Shown in pieces: positions 33,395 to 46,485 of a stretch of 64,000 nucleotides of DNA (positions within the stretch are counted from its first letter, which is position 1; the number at the start of each line of letters is the position of its first letter). This stretch comes from Kalaharituber pfeilii. Its lineage: Eukaryota > Ascomycota > Pezizomycetes > Pezizales > Pezizaceae. Location of the stretch: contig WHUZ01000006.1 in the NCBI GenBank assembly GCA_015179045.1, positions 434,001 to 498,000 on the forward strand, read 5' to 3'. The translations under genes and the position numbers were made by a program. Below the pieces are notes generated by a model. The model was given only the letters and a program-made list of their open reading frames with translations. It ran no database searches and was not told where the DNA came from.

Positions 33395-36375
33395 GACTGG
33401 TAATATCTTGTTTAGCAAATAATAATGAACAACAGATCGTTAACGTTGACGGAGCGACATTTCACACGCGAGTTACAGGGCCACCAATAACTTTGTATTT
33501 TTCCCATATTTTAACAAATTTTAATTTTTTACTTTTTTTATTTTATTTTACTTTATTTTATTTTATTTTCCTGTCGTCCTTGGATTTGATTTGATTCTAA
33601 TGCTCTTGAAGACTCACGTTTCACAGCGTTTTTCAGACCAATGTTTTCTACAGTTGTTTAAAATTGGCTCACTTTCTTGGAGTGTTGATAGTTTTTAGTT
33701 CGCTTTTCTGCCTGGGATACCCACACATGAATTGTATAAAATTTATACATGGTGGAGAATTTAACCAGATGTGATTACATCTTGAGGGACAGCCGTACTC
33801 TTTTACACCGCACTTACCACTGTACCAGAGTCTGGGCACAAGAACTCACTGTACCTAATTTAGTTCACCTCGCCATCGACATTGGTACCTTGCAACCGGA
33901 AGATGGTTGCAGAATTGTGTTGCATGCATGCCAGGTAATACAAAACAATGTGCCAGATTGGGAAATGTCTGGCGCACCACATTTGCAGTAATATGCATCC
34001 GTTCGGCTACTAGTATAAAATAGATGACCGGAAGCTATTTTTGGATGAGAAGCATCAGAAGGTTTAAAGGCTGGGAGAATTACTATCATGCTCTGCTTGC
34101 TACACATTGTGCAGAGTCTGGGCAGAGAACAGTAAAGAGCATGCACATAAGCAAAGCGGTGTTAATTTATGAATTTTTTCTTTTGGCATTTTTTCGGGAA
34201 GGGCAGATTTCCTATTTGATCGCATGGCCGATGCGGAGCCGTAGTGATGGATGGGATCGATCATGATTATGAACCAAAGCAGGATGGCCATTGTTCTCGT
34301 GCGCGAGAGCCATGAGTTGAAGGTGCATGTGCATGTGCATGTGCATGTGCACACAACAAATCACACATGAAAGCGTGATCCAAGCCAGCCAGTCAGAACT
34401 CAACGCTTGATTGTAACGTAAGCTGGTCCCGGCCTAGGGAGCAGGCAAGAAAGTTAACGGCCGCACTGTGCGACTACTTCAATATGTACTCAAACAGCGA
34501 TACCTATACATGGTATATGCTTGCAATTTGCAAATCACCAGATCGGAAACCGGGATGGAATGGCGATTTGCGTTGAGCCAAGAGCTTGGGTCACGTCAGG
34601 GTCTACTGGCACTGGGGTGCATAAGGACGTACTTCAGGCAAGTGGGTATTTGCTGAAGTGTACGAGACTATTGTGAAAGTACTTTACCTCCAGGGGGGAG
34701 GGATAGAATTAAGGCGGAAACACAGGGTGCTGCTGCTTGCAAGATCAGTGACTCGGAAGCACGCTTAAATTCAATAAAATAAAAGTTAAATTAAAAGTGA
34801 AAACGAATTGTGATGCTTGGACGTAAGCACCTAAAGTTTAGTCTGGCTTAGATAAAGTTCAAGGTTTATTGTAATACAAATGGTAGCTACATTACCGTGT
34901 TCAGTAGCTGCTATTTCTGGGGTCCTAAGTGTGCTTAAGATTGATAGATGACCTTATCAAACCTTGAGGAAGATACAAGCGGTGCCGAAGCTGAAGCATA
35001 TACTCTACAGCATGCTGAACGCCGAGTGCAACATCTAATCCAAGGACCTGACTTGGGTCGGAAGTTTTTCATTCCCGAATGCACTAGCTAAGTGCTTACT
35101 TTACGCAGATTATGTTCCCTGAGAGTCAGCCCCAGTTATTTCGTTTTCATGCCACTTTATCTGTAATCTTTTGCATATTATCAAAATCTAGAGCAGGTAT
35201 GACATAACCATATATAACGATTTACTAGCAACCCAGGCTAGCTGAGCTGCTGATACCAGCTGTGCTTTGCAGATACGCATACACACACCGTTTCAGGGTA
35301 CTTTTCTTCAAATATATGTAGCCCTGCCAGGGCCATACGATAACAAGGTAACATAATCCCTCGTGGTGCGGTAAGTGTTGACCCCCACAGAGCATATTGC
35401 GCGCTGTGGTGTTACTGCGAGGGGCTTAGATAGGGGTACCAGCGTTATCCCGAAGGTTATCTACAGGAAGGCTCAAGATAAGTTTTGATCTCATTTGGAT
35501 ACTCAACAGAAGCTAGCTAGCTCACGGAACAGATGGTAGATAAGACATTATTACTATTCTGTGCTGTGATGATTTCGGTGCGCTGTCTGAATGCATGATG
35601 CTGACAGAAGGTTATGATTGTCGGAATTCCCCACTGACCTAGTCGACATTGCAATTCGAGATGCTGCCGATAACGGGGCCATGGGCACGGGTCGAGTCAG
35701 CTGCGCAGAAAGCCCGAATATCATAGCTCTACCGAGCTAGTTGGATCCTCCTATATGAGTATAACTGCTCGAGGGTTCCTTCAACATGCATAGTGCAGTT
35801 ACGACGGCAGCACGTGCATCTAATTAATGGCTCGTTGAAGAGAGAGGTCGAGGACGCCCTTGAATCAACGCATGCATGACAACTAATTACGGCAAGCTGA
35901 AGGTGCTCTCGGAGCTCAGCATACCAGATACGGTTGGACGTACTAGCCACTTTCCGCGCCAGTTGTTATCGACAGCCTCATAATCCTTGCTAGACTAATT
36001 GCGCAGTTACAGAAAAGTGCTTCTCGCCTGGAGATAATGGATGGGTTTATACAAGTCGTTTAAACCCGGCTCAGTGCAATACTAGTATCTTTGATGTGCT
36101 GTGTGGACATGCATGGTGCTCTACTGATGTGTGCAGCAGTAAAGTACTCACAATTCATTGCATCGGCGTACCTCGGAAGAGAAGATGTAGGCCTCTAATT
36201 GGCACAAGCAGGTATCCTCTCTCGTCGGCTGTGTGGGTAGGTATCATGCCCTTCAAAATTTCTTTCCTGCTGCATGACATGATGCATGCATGGTACATCC
36301 AAGTACATTTGGATCGTCCTATCTCGTTGTCTATTGAATATGGGGTCTGTACTACAGAAACAATCTTTACAACTA
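33395..36375. other. Gene desert
   Basis: No coding region supported. Poly-pyrimidine/TTTTA repeats follow the GH16 gene at 33515-33575. A GTGCAT hexamer repeat lies at 34323-34352. Confidence 0.45.
34323..34352. repeat. GTGCAT hexamer repeat (5 units)
   Basis: Five perfect tandem GTGCAT units. Confidence 0.9.
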
Positions 36376-36988
36376 CAGTCAGACCTTGCTATAATGAACA
36401 CGTAAAATTTGGCCCTTTGTTTTCACTACTATGGCAAGGTTTTCAGTATAGAAAATTGTGGCAAATTAGTCATTTAATCTTGGCAGCTGAGTTCAGAGTT
36501 GAAAACAACTTTCAATACTAATTAACCTCTGTATTGACTTTTGCAATAGTCATATTAAGAAATTAATTTGAATGGGACAGTGGCGGTAGTGATAAATAAA
36601 TATAGAAGTATAAGGAGCAGTGATAGTGGAAGAAGAACATAAATTAGAAGTAAATCAGGAGTAGATTGAGATCCATCATCAGGATGCAAAAGTCAAGATA
36701 TTTACTAGCAAGCAGTGAGCATTCATACCAACAACTCACTCAGAAGAAACAGACATTCATAACTTGGTTTAAACTAACCCTAGTACTTAGTGACATAGTT
36801 GCTGTTTGCTGAGCTGCTCAGGAATTACTGGTGCACAGGAGGTAAGAAAATAGCAGGGGGTTTCTATGGATTTCATCAGCCACTTTTCATTACAGCAAGA
36901 ACAATTTGCATGTAGATAAAAGTAACTTCCTAGGGTTTTTTTTACATTACACTATTTGGGGCGATTTCATTATAGCAAGGTCGGACCG
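36376..36988. mobile_element. TIR DNA element (MITE-like), 613 bp
   Basis: The left terminus CAGTCAGACCTTGCTATAAT is mirrored at the right as attatagcaaggtcggaccg. TA dinucleotides flank both ends (36374-36375, 36989-36990). There is no transposase inside. The terminus resembles the 'cttgctata' signature of the other Fot1/pogo-like elements here, but with a TAATGAA rather than TACCGGA continuation, so it is a separate subfamily. Confidence 0.75.
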
Positions 36989-37013
36989 TACCTTGGCCTG
37001 CGGCTAAAATGTA

Positions 37014-37441
37014 CTGTTCTACCTTGCTATACCGGACGACCAAAATCCTGCACTTTGTGTCCGGTTTAACCTACATAGCGTCCGGTATAACAAATTTTGA
37101 GGGGTACCCTCCAGGGGGATACAGAGCATAGTAAGCCAATTGAGAGGTACGATATGTCTGGAGGCTGGTGTTCCAGGGGATGTCTTCTTCTTTATCTCCT
37201 TGGATATTATGGAATTTCAAACATTGTATTCAAGATATAGAGAACAACACATAGAAGGTACAAAAAGCAGTCTCATGATTTTGGCCTTCATTCAGTTTAG
37301 CTGACTAGTTTATATGTAGTTTGAATCTGAAAGTCTACAGTTTTGTTTGGTCCGGTTTAACTGGGCGTCTGGTATAGTTAATTTTTTGTATGTAAATTGC
37401 AAAAACTGTCTAGGGTCGTCCGGTATAGCTAGGTAAAACTG
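37014..37441. mobile_element. TIR DNA element (MITE-like), 428 bp
   Basis: The left end CTGTTCTACCTTGCTATACC continues GGACGACC. The right end, read in reverse complement, gives CAGTTTTACCTAGCTATACC then GGACGACC. Both are flanked by TA. It begins only 25 bp after the preceding element. No ORF of note inside. Confidence 0.7.
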
Positions 37442-38160
37442 TAGATGGAGAAAACTTTGGCACCTATTTTCTGCTTCAGTTTTGATAGTTCCGCTGGTAT
37501 CGATATCGGCTTGGGGTCGCCATCACGAAGGAATGAATGCCCATGTTGTACCATGTGCCCTGTGCCCTAGTTCTAGAGGGAATCATAGAAAGGGCTGTCG
37601 CCGTTGCTCTGGAACTGTCCGTTACCCCGTTCGCTTCGCTTTACACTGAAAAATAAACAACTTCTCTTTTCAAGTCACATAAACTTCAATTATCTTCTTC
37701 TTTCCCAATTTTCATCTCTTTTCCAGTCGGGCGGTACGAGACTAGGCGTGAGGCTAAGAGCAAGTTATGACAAACATTATTGATCAATAAAAAAAAAGAC
37801 AGCTTTTCATCTTAATCCAATGCAATAAGCTACTCAAAAACATGCAATGAAGTAAACGCCGGCTTCAACGTTGAAAAGCTACACAAAGAAGAAAGTGGCG
37901 AGGATGATAATGTCGTTTCAATCAACGTTGAAGTAGTAGATCGTAGTGCTGCGCCACATCGTTACCATGACAACGGTGGCTTTGTTTACATGAAACTCGG
38001 GAGATTTCAAGTAGGGGGAAAAGCACATCATTGAGCAATGCCTGCAACTATTTAATCAAGCCGGATTGCATTCAACCTTTGTATATAATTAATACCTATT
38101 GTGAAAAATTTCCCAATAAACTTCCGGCTTGATTTGTTGTCATACACACGCGCAATACTA
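37442..38160. other. Unassigned DNA between TIR elements
   Basis: No gene or repeat recognised. Confidence 0.4.
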
Positions 38161-38492
38161 CAGTGCGTAGGCAAAAGTCTTCGGGACTATGCAGTATAAG
38201 GAAAAGCGCTTTACCAAGCCTTGGAGTCACGAGACATGCATCCGGGAGGACCCCCCTTGAGAAAACACAACTCAACCAAAAGTACTTCTTTTTAAATTCT
38301 GAGAAAGGATTTAGATTCTATGATGCCCATTCATGGGTTCTATTATTTTTTTGCAATTCATTAGCGCATGTATGGATTTTTATATTGATTTTTCGAACAG
38401 TACTGAAAAAAGAGGTGCAAGGAGCGTCCACTCGGATACACGTCTCGCTTTTCCTCATATTGCATAGTCTCAAAGACTTTGCCTACGCACTG
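38161..38492. mobile_element. TIR DNA element (MITE-like), 332 bp
   Basis: The left terminus CAGTGCGTAGGCAAAAGTCT and the right terminus (reverse complement CAGTGCGTAGGCAAAGTCTT) align for about 50 bp with few differences, continuing to 'ggaaaagcg'. TA flanks at 38159-38160 and 38493-38494. The ORF that runs across it (38163-38495) is read through the TIRs and is not a gene. Confidence 0.8.
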
Positions 38493-39908
38493 TAGGTAAG
38501 CCACAACAGCGTCTGTTGCATAGGGTAGATGTGCAATCATTCGATTCCTCGGACCCACATGATTTTTGCTTTTTCTGGCCTGGTCAGATGCGGCTGTTGG
38601 AACACGTTGATGCTACACAATGGCATTCTGGTTCACAATTAAGTTTGCCCTGCCGGCGTATACAAGCTTATTTTACGTTGATTGAAGCTCCTATCCTGTC
38701 TGAGTCAAACAAAGCACGGATTCCTTCTACATATTGCACCAGGTATATTACGAGCTTGGAAACATCCTGTGTCACGTGTACTTTGAATATTATAATGTTG
38801 CTACACATCGGACTCTGAAAAGGGTCACCTGTATAAACTCAGCCTTGAACAAACAATGAATTGAGTACTCGTTGGTTCAAAAGCATTCAGACATAGCTTA
38901 AGTCGTATGCGCTATTCGCTTTTAATGGTGCAAACACGTTTATGATTATGAAACCAATTGCTTCAGACTTGTTCCTAGTTATGATATTGATGATATTGAC
39001 TATTATCTAAGACATTAGTTACGTGTTCCTTGCTAATGATATGCCAGTGTTTGCCCTCCTGGGTTGTAAAGTGTCCATTGTTGATCAGTAAATATGTAAC
39101 CAATCAGCCGTTATATCAGTCAACATTGACACAATCTCATGTCCAGATCATTGAAATGAGAAAAAGAAACGGACAATCAGGTTAAGCCTTGATCATCGTT
39201 ATATTACTGCTGTAGCCTACTGTGGTTTTAGAAAATTTGGGGATTTGGGTAACGCAACTGAGACAGAGTGAAATGTACCCACTGCGTTGTATGTACATTG
39301 TTATATGTACATACAAATATGTAGCCTTCTTGCTTGTCACTTTTTTTGCCTCCCTTTCTGATCGTTGCTTGGGAGGTGGGGGGAGGGGGCAGCCGAATGC
39401 AGCTATCATAATGGCACTTAGGGCTGATGTCTTACAAATGTATCCACTCCGTACAATCGGTTTCTCTTAGCTGTATCCGTTTGAGGCAAAGCATAACATG
39501 ATATGAACTGGTGCAATGCTTCACAATCCTGTTCAGGCATAACTTCGTCTCGAGCCTCAGTGTGTTGACATCCACAGCGCTGTCAACTGTTAATATTGTG
39601 TGTCAGTTTATCAGCCATAGTCGTTATCAGAAACAGTATGCTAACATAAGAATCAAGGCAGCCGTCAAATTGCGGTAATGTCTCATGTTCCTTGTGGGTG
39701 CAGGGTTTTCCCGTCACCTTTGTAGTGCCACAAAGCCACTTTAGCAATGAGTGACAGTTGGTGGCAGGCACTGGTGACACAGGCAAGCCTAGTATTGTGT
39801 AGTACAAACAGGAACCAGGCCGCGTTGATGACATTCCGGAAGTGATGTGGTCTCGTCGCAAGTCCTGGCTCTAAATTGAGCGTGACGTGCATTTACCTAG
39901 TGCACATA
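38493..39908. other. Unassigned DNA
   Basis: No supported gene; short ORFs on both strands without domains. Confidence 0.4.
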
Positions 39909-40725
39909 CAGTCTACCCTTGCTATACCGGATCGCCAAAATCTGGCAATTTACGTCCGGTATAGCAAGGTTCCGGTATAGAATTAAATGCTTGGCAGACA
40001 GGGGTGGTGGTAATTTCAATTAATTACTGAAATAGGAGATGAACGAAGTAAACATCAACTTGTTCATACCCAGCCAAAGATATCAATATGCATCGGTCAC
40101 GAAATCTAGAAAAAACGTCGGGCCTCAAGTGTGCTTAAGAAGCATCAAATATGTACACTGACTAGAACCAAAATATGCTAAAGAAAAGTTAAGTGAATTT
40201 GATGAGCATTTTTGAGATGAAAATAGTAAGATTACTATTCTCTAACTTAACTTTGATATCCTAGGTATTTAATTCCTTATTTTAAGCTGATCAGTAGCTG
40301 TATCTACTTAGTCTGGTATTTTGAAACAAAGTGGTAAGTGGTTAGCAATTAATCTCGGAACATGGCAAGAAGCAACGGAGTGCCCAGTTTCCATTACTCG
40401 AGCAACATTGTAGCAAGTGATGGTAGCAGTACGGTAGCAGCAACGGCATTAGCAGAAGCAGTGACAGCAGTGGTGGCAGCAGTGATGGCAGCCAAGTGTG
40501 AAATGGAGTAGTCTAAGATGTATTAGTATTAGTGTGTCCGGTATAGCAAATATTATTTGTATGGAGGCAGGGGGGTACTTGTCTGGAGATTTCTATCCGG
40601 TCCGGAATTGTTAGGGCGTCTGGTAGCAAGGGCGATTTGAATGGGGAACAGATGTCGCAGACAGAGGCCACCCAGTATAGCAAGGTTTCCGGTATAGCGA
40701 GGTCCGGTATAGCAAGGGTAGACTG
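39909..40725. mobile_element. TIR DNA element, Fot1/pogo-like family, 817 bp
   Basis: Termini CAGTCTACCCTTGCTATACC and its reverse complement ggtatagcaagggtagactg are flanked by TA. The cggtatag motif is repeated inside both ends (left 'tccggtatagcaaggttccggtatag'-type doublet, right a similar cluster). Subterminal blocks match the 27108-30158 element, so this is probably an internally deleted non-autonomous copy. GCA/GTA-rich trinucleotide repeats occupy 40420-40495. Confidence 0.85.
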
Positions 40726-43700
40726 TATGTAGCACATTACCGGTATCGCGCTTCTAGTACGGAAGTATTAGTGTGTTGTTAGCAGGTACTGCAGAAGACC
40801 ACGTGGGCGGCTGAATTGTTCTTAGTCTATTTGGTACCCTGCAGGCACCCCATTGTTATCATATCACTAGATATGTGTAGGAGTACTCTACAAACGTATC
40901 CCTGTCAAACGCCATATCTCATGTTGGCGGGTGCTAGCTTGTGTCACCCCAATGTTAACCTGTAGAGTACTCTACAGTACTCCCATACCCTTATCCATCA
41001 TTCTCATCAAGTATATTTCATATCTGCTCCTTGGAGTGCTAAGGCTGGGTAGCGAAAAAAGCGAACCATTCGCGCACCATTTCATTCATTGTTCCTGTTC
41101 GCGATTATAAATACGTCTTGTATATGTCGGGTATTCTGATCTAGGACAAGCAAACTTAATGATCAATATTTCCGAACATAAACTAGTGATCAAGTGGTTA
41201 TGTGCAAATATGGGCCCTATCATAATTTGTTCCATTATAGAAAATCACCATGCGTAAGTGCGATAACTTGGGGATTCAGAAGTCACATCACGATGTAATT
41301 ACTAGTACCTACATGAAAATGTTTAGTGATTGAGAGTTGATTTCTCTTTGCTTTCAATGATTTTGGGGTCTGAAAAAGGGATAGCTTGTGCCTATTTATG
41401 CTAACGATTTGAAAGTCGTCCTTGGCCGCTGGAGTGACATCGATATCATGACATGATCACCGCAGCGATATGATATGGTAGCAATTGGTACTACAACCAA
41501 AATGGACATGTGTACTAGTCTGCAAACTCTAGCCCCAAAGAGGCAGTCGCAAGTGGGCCCCCTTCACAGCATATCTGCAAAGTACTTTTAGAAGTACCTT
41601 AATAGGTATATACCTACTAGATGTAGTTAGCCGTTCCTAAGCAGGACATAAATTCCCTACGGGCCAAGAGTTCAGAAATTTTTTCCTCTCTTTTGCTTTC
41701 TTTTGCTCAACCATATCTACGTACTCTCCAGCCCAAAGATTCAGCCACAAAAATTTGACCTTCCGTTGGCTATGCAGTAGGTTCCGTTGATGGGCTATAT
41801 CCCTTGGGTGGTCGAGACATGCTTGAATTCTGTGCCGGAAGTTAACCGTTTTTATCCCTGACAATGTTGATCAGACTTATCAGGTTGCAACCGCAGAGCT
41901 CACGCAGCCCAGTTCAAGTCTATGATTAAGCAGCTACAAAAGTTATGTGAACTCACTGCATTAAATTGTCATGAATTATGCTAATTACATGAGTTCTGAT
42001 TGTGGGTCCAATGGAGATAACCAAAGCCGAAGTTATTCTATTATGTGCAGAGTGATATATTATATGTTGCACCAATATATTTGAAGTTGAAGCAGAACCT
42101 GAAGGACAGGAAAGATGATGGAAAGCTAAAAATCTACAGCAAGATACCTGTAACAGATTTCTGTAATGAGTGGCACAGCTAGCTACTGGGCTGTTGTAGA
42201 AGTATTGGTATGTACGATGAGGATAGAGGTAAGCAAGTCTAGCTTGAGACTGGAACAAAAGTATGTGCCTCAGTTATTGCATAAATTTAGTATTTTTTTC
42301 AAATTGCAATTTGACCTCTCCACAGTATCTTAGAGACTTTCTATCATACGTACTGAATTCTGGATTACAAACGTTGCATTTTGATATCGCACAGTCCGCC
42401 TCTTGGCATCTCTTGGTGTAGCACCACCTGGCACAGAATTCGTGCATGACACGACCACCAAAGGGATACCTGGCATGTCTCTCCCGAAACTAGTTTGAAT
42501 TATTTCGCATCAGGTACGGGTCGAACCAGATCGTCATGATCAACTACAGTCACAAGCGGTCGCTATTAGAAAGCTGCGATTCAGCAGTAAATACAGCACG
42601 TCTCAAAACAGGCAATATATGTATATATGAAAAAAATAATAATAAATAAAAATACGCTTACGCCTACTGGTGTTAACGTTTCGTACTCGTATTGTGATAT
42701 TTAGAGTTAAGCCATAAAGTTTGACTCGTTCCGATTGCATACCTTTCTTCCTTATATTAGTCTTCGGAGGTCGTGCCAACCAAACTAGCCTTATACACAT
42801 ATATGCAAGAGACCACATTACGGCCAGAATATAAGGTTTTTATGAACTTAAGAGGGTCCTTTTCTGTATGAAAAGTGCCGTTGATACATGCCTAGAAGCA
42901 GCATGCGATAGGCTGATGGAACACAATACCTACTTCAATGGTTGAAATATACTTTTGCATTTGCTCCAATAGCCACAGCGGAGGCCTAGTCACATCGGTT
43001 GGCTGCAACTATATCCGCCACTTGTTCTGGTGATCATGTATGATGCCTGCCAGTGCCGACTTAGAGTATTGAAATCTTAACCGATAGTCTCACTTGAGCG
43101 CTTTGAATTTCAACGACGAAAGTAATAAATCGAGATGGACACTGGTCAGTATTCCCTTTTTTTCATTATTTGCAGATAGGTCTCACTCATGGTACTGCCT
43201 ACGTATATTAAGTCGTCATGAGTTAAGTAATTCAGGCCAGCTGGCTTGGTCATCCGACTCTGTGACCAATCACAACTTGCTCGTTTGCACCACCCATATC
43301 GCGACTGAGCAACAGTCCGGCTAAGTGCATAAACCAGACGGACACTGAGTTGCAAGTGTAGAATCTGTTGTATGATCATGATAACATGTCGCAAAAATTT
43401 CTTATGATTTGGTTTATTCTTATATATGTATATACATTTTGAATATGGCTGGGAGCTCCAGGCATGCTCTTATGCTCAGACTCGGAGACGGTCGGCAAAT
43501 CTAGTGGGCTGTTATTAACAAACGAAAAGCACAGTTTGACTTGGGGCAAAGTACGAGGAGAGTAGCACAGCCAAAGCAAAAAAAGAAGAGCCAAAAAACA
43601 AAAATAGAGGCACAGTCCAATTTTGGTAAGCCAATTCGGCCTGAGTTCTGAATTAGGTATAAAGAGCGAATTTTGACTAGCATTGTCCCTGGCCCCGCGA

Positions 43701-46485
43701 GAACGAGATCAAGATTGTTTCACAAGTGGCTATTCAACCGTTGCTAGACCTTTTAATTGTTCGACTGAACTAGGAAATACGAATTGCGGAGTGTGTAGGG
43801 AACTCATATGAGTACTTTAACGTGCCACTTTGCTGGGACCGTGACACTTGTCTCTTGCCGCTTCAATCGCAACTTGTACTCGACAACGCGAGGAATAGTC
43901 TTGGGGGGGGTTTTATCAATCTGCCTATTTCTTTTACATGTTCCTTAAATTTAGTGCAAACCCTGAGTAGTCTGGTTGACCAGTTAACTGTGCCCAAGCT
44001 GCGATATAACTAGTGCAAGCTATGCAGCAACGATGCAGCTAAACCATAGAACGCTAAAAACTGGATAAACGCAGAAAACAATGTTATCACATCGCTCTTT
44101 CCTGTATGAACGAGGAACGCACACAGGCTAATTGATTTCTCGGCAGCTAGCTCTGTATGGTAGTAAATCAGTACTTGTAGTTGTGAGCGTGCATCTTTGA
44201 GCAACAGTAATGTAAGGTATCGTTCTTTATGCAGCAACTACAACGTCTGTGGAGATAAGTGAGGAGGCCCCAAATAACAATTCCAAAAGCTGACAGTGCA
44301 TTAGGAAGTCAGTATAGTGTCGATACTTACCATGCACGAGTATCAAAGTTATTTGGGGGGGATGGGGACCTGCCAAGTCTCAATTGGTGTGAGGCAGGGG
44401 TGTTATAATTAACCATAGGGGCGGGATGAGCTGTTATTCACCTCCATCCGACTTACTGACCTCCCTCTTCCGTCCATTTTGACCGTCTCTCGGAAAGAGA
44501 ACGCTACAAGTCACTTGAGGTTACTTTCGGTTGCAATATTGCTCGCTGAAGCTGGGTTGGCGGGGGGGGGGGGGTGCGTAGCTCGCACGGCGTACGACTC
44601 TCGACGTACATATCTGTACTGTACAGTTACCCGTTACCACGGCGAACTATATGGTAGGGCGATCTCGCACAGAGCAGGGAGGGAACAGAGTCGACAGGAT
44701 GCAGGGAATTTTTATGCACAATTCACAATTATTCGCTCCACCTTGTACTCGAGTACAACGTCAATGCCAATGGGCTGTGCAGCTGCGTTGAAGCCGCTCG
44801 ACGCTCGGGGCACTCGCTGCGCATTTTCGAGGCGCCTGCCGCATGCACTGCAAGGCACGGTAGATAGGCGGTAAGTGCTGTACTGTACATGTACATGTAC
44901 GGAGGAGCGTATGATACATAAGTGAGAAGGAAGTAGCGAGGCCAGGCACGGCCGCGGGGTACCTGCTCTGGATGCAGCAGCTGTGGCAATTGTGGCCGAG
45001 GCCGCCTGCACAAAGCCGTGGCCAGCGAGGTGCAGGGCGGGCACAGGGCACAGGGCAGGCGCAGGGAGGCACAGGCACCGGCGGTCTCGTGCCAGCCAGG
45101 GACAGGGCCTGGCTGTCCCCCCACCTCGCCTCGCTCCTTCGCAGTGTCGACGCTGCGTCGTGCCTTCCTTGCCATGCGGGAGGGCAGCCTTCAGCGTTCC
45201 TGGCCTGCCGTCCCCTCCCCATCCGCCTTCACCCCCCCCAATCACTAGGAAATCAGAAGCCATGAAGCCAATTCACCGCTGCGGATTTCTGTCGTCTTAT
45301 GACCCGGGCCCGCCTTACGCCGGCATGCCCAACGTCTTTCAATAATCACTGGCACCTAGCGAGGCCACTCCTTCCTGAATCACGGCCTTCTTTGGCTCTA
45401 CTCTACTCTCCTTCATCGGCAATTCCCCTATTGGGTTCCCTCAATTCTAGCCTTGGAGCTCTGGTGACGCCATTTGACATCTTGATCGCTGATTTTTATA
45501 AGCTATATCCCATTCTAATTCCACGCACGTGGGTCTGCCATTAACCCCCCCCCCCCCCTTCCTCCCTCCACCCCCCACCCTCCCCCACCCACGCTACACA
45601 AAACTTCCACATATTTTCCTCTCATGTTGCTCTCATCCCCCATGGCCATTGACCATTGACCTTCCCGGCCTCCCCTTTCCCTCTTTACTCCTCTCCATCC
45701 TCCCAACCGTCGACAAGGCTTTGTGTTCTGTATTAACTTGGATAGCTCCCTGTCTTCCTGTGCGACTATGCAGTGACCTCGTTCACCTCGCTTGTTGTGC
45801 ATTAACTAGGCTAGTTGTTCACACACAAGTGCTATCTTTACTACCTTCAGGGTCATATCTCTCAATCAGCTGCAAACTTAAAGACAGAATCCTACCCACC
45901 ATTCAGGAAGAGTTCTCCCCAGTACCCACCGTCATACAAAGCTGGATAAGGCATCCTAATCAAAAAAGCGTCGGGTTTCCTCCTTCGTCCCTTCAGCCAC
46001 GTTCTCTTGGCTGTACGCTCGTTTTCTCAGCTGGGACGGATTCGGAGCGGGGTCCACCTTAATTCCTATCTCCCAAATCTCGGACTGTCTGTCTTGAATA
46101 CAACCAGCTCTGAGGACCTTTCAAGGGTTTGCATTACTGACAGGAACCCAAGGCATTAGCTAGCATCCTGGTTATCCGGTGATCATATAGGAATCGGGGG
46201 GTATAATTCTTTCGATCTTCTAGCATCTGCTCTCACGAAGCCCATATATCAGTCAATGCTATCGTTCATTTGAGGTCCTCATTCATCGTGAAGCACAATT
46301 CATTCTTTCGGAGGCTTAAGGTCTTGCAAGTTATACTCTTGTTGTTCTAACTCCATAAGATTCATATATCCTCCTGGTAGTCTGCGCTATCTAGGACACA
46401 CGCGGTTCTAGAAATTCTCTTCGCCCCTTTTTGGTGTTGTTTGAGCTAGGGACAAGCCACCTGGATCATTCACATAGACGAAATC
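40726..46485. other. Gene desert and long leader region of the GT2 gene
   Basis: No supported gene. 44780-45260 is strikingly GC-rich, with overlapping ORFs in all frames that look compositional rather than coding. G-run at 44562-44573, C-run at 45545-45558, and a C/T-rich tract at 45540-45720, as is common upstream of fungal start sites. The last kilobase is presumably promoter and 5' leader of the GT2 gene. Confidence 0.4.

Noticed and set aside
38163..38495. 110-residue ORF
   Set aside because: It coincides with a TA-flanked TIR element and begins and ends inside the inverted termini.
44712..45345. Several ORFs of 76-183 residues on both strands
   Set aside because: They are overlapping open frames in a GC-rich island, Ala/Arg/Pro-rich in every frame, with no motif or splice logic.
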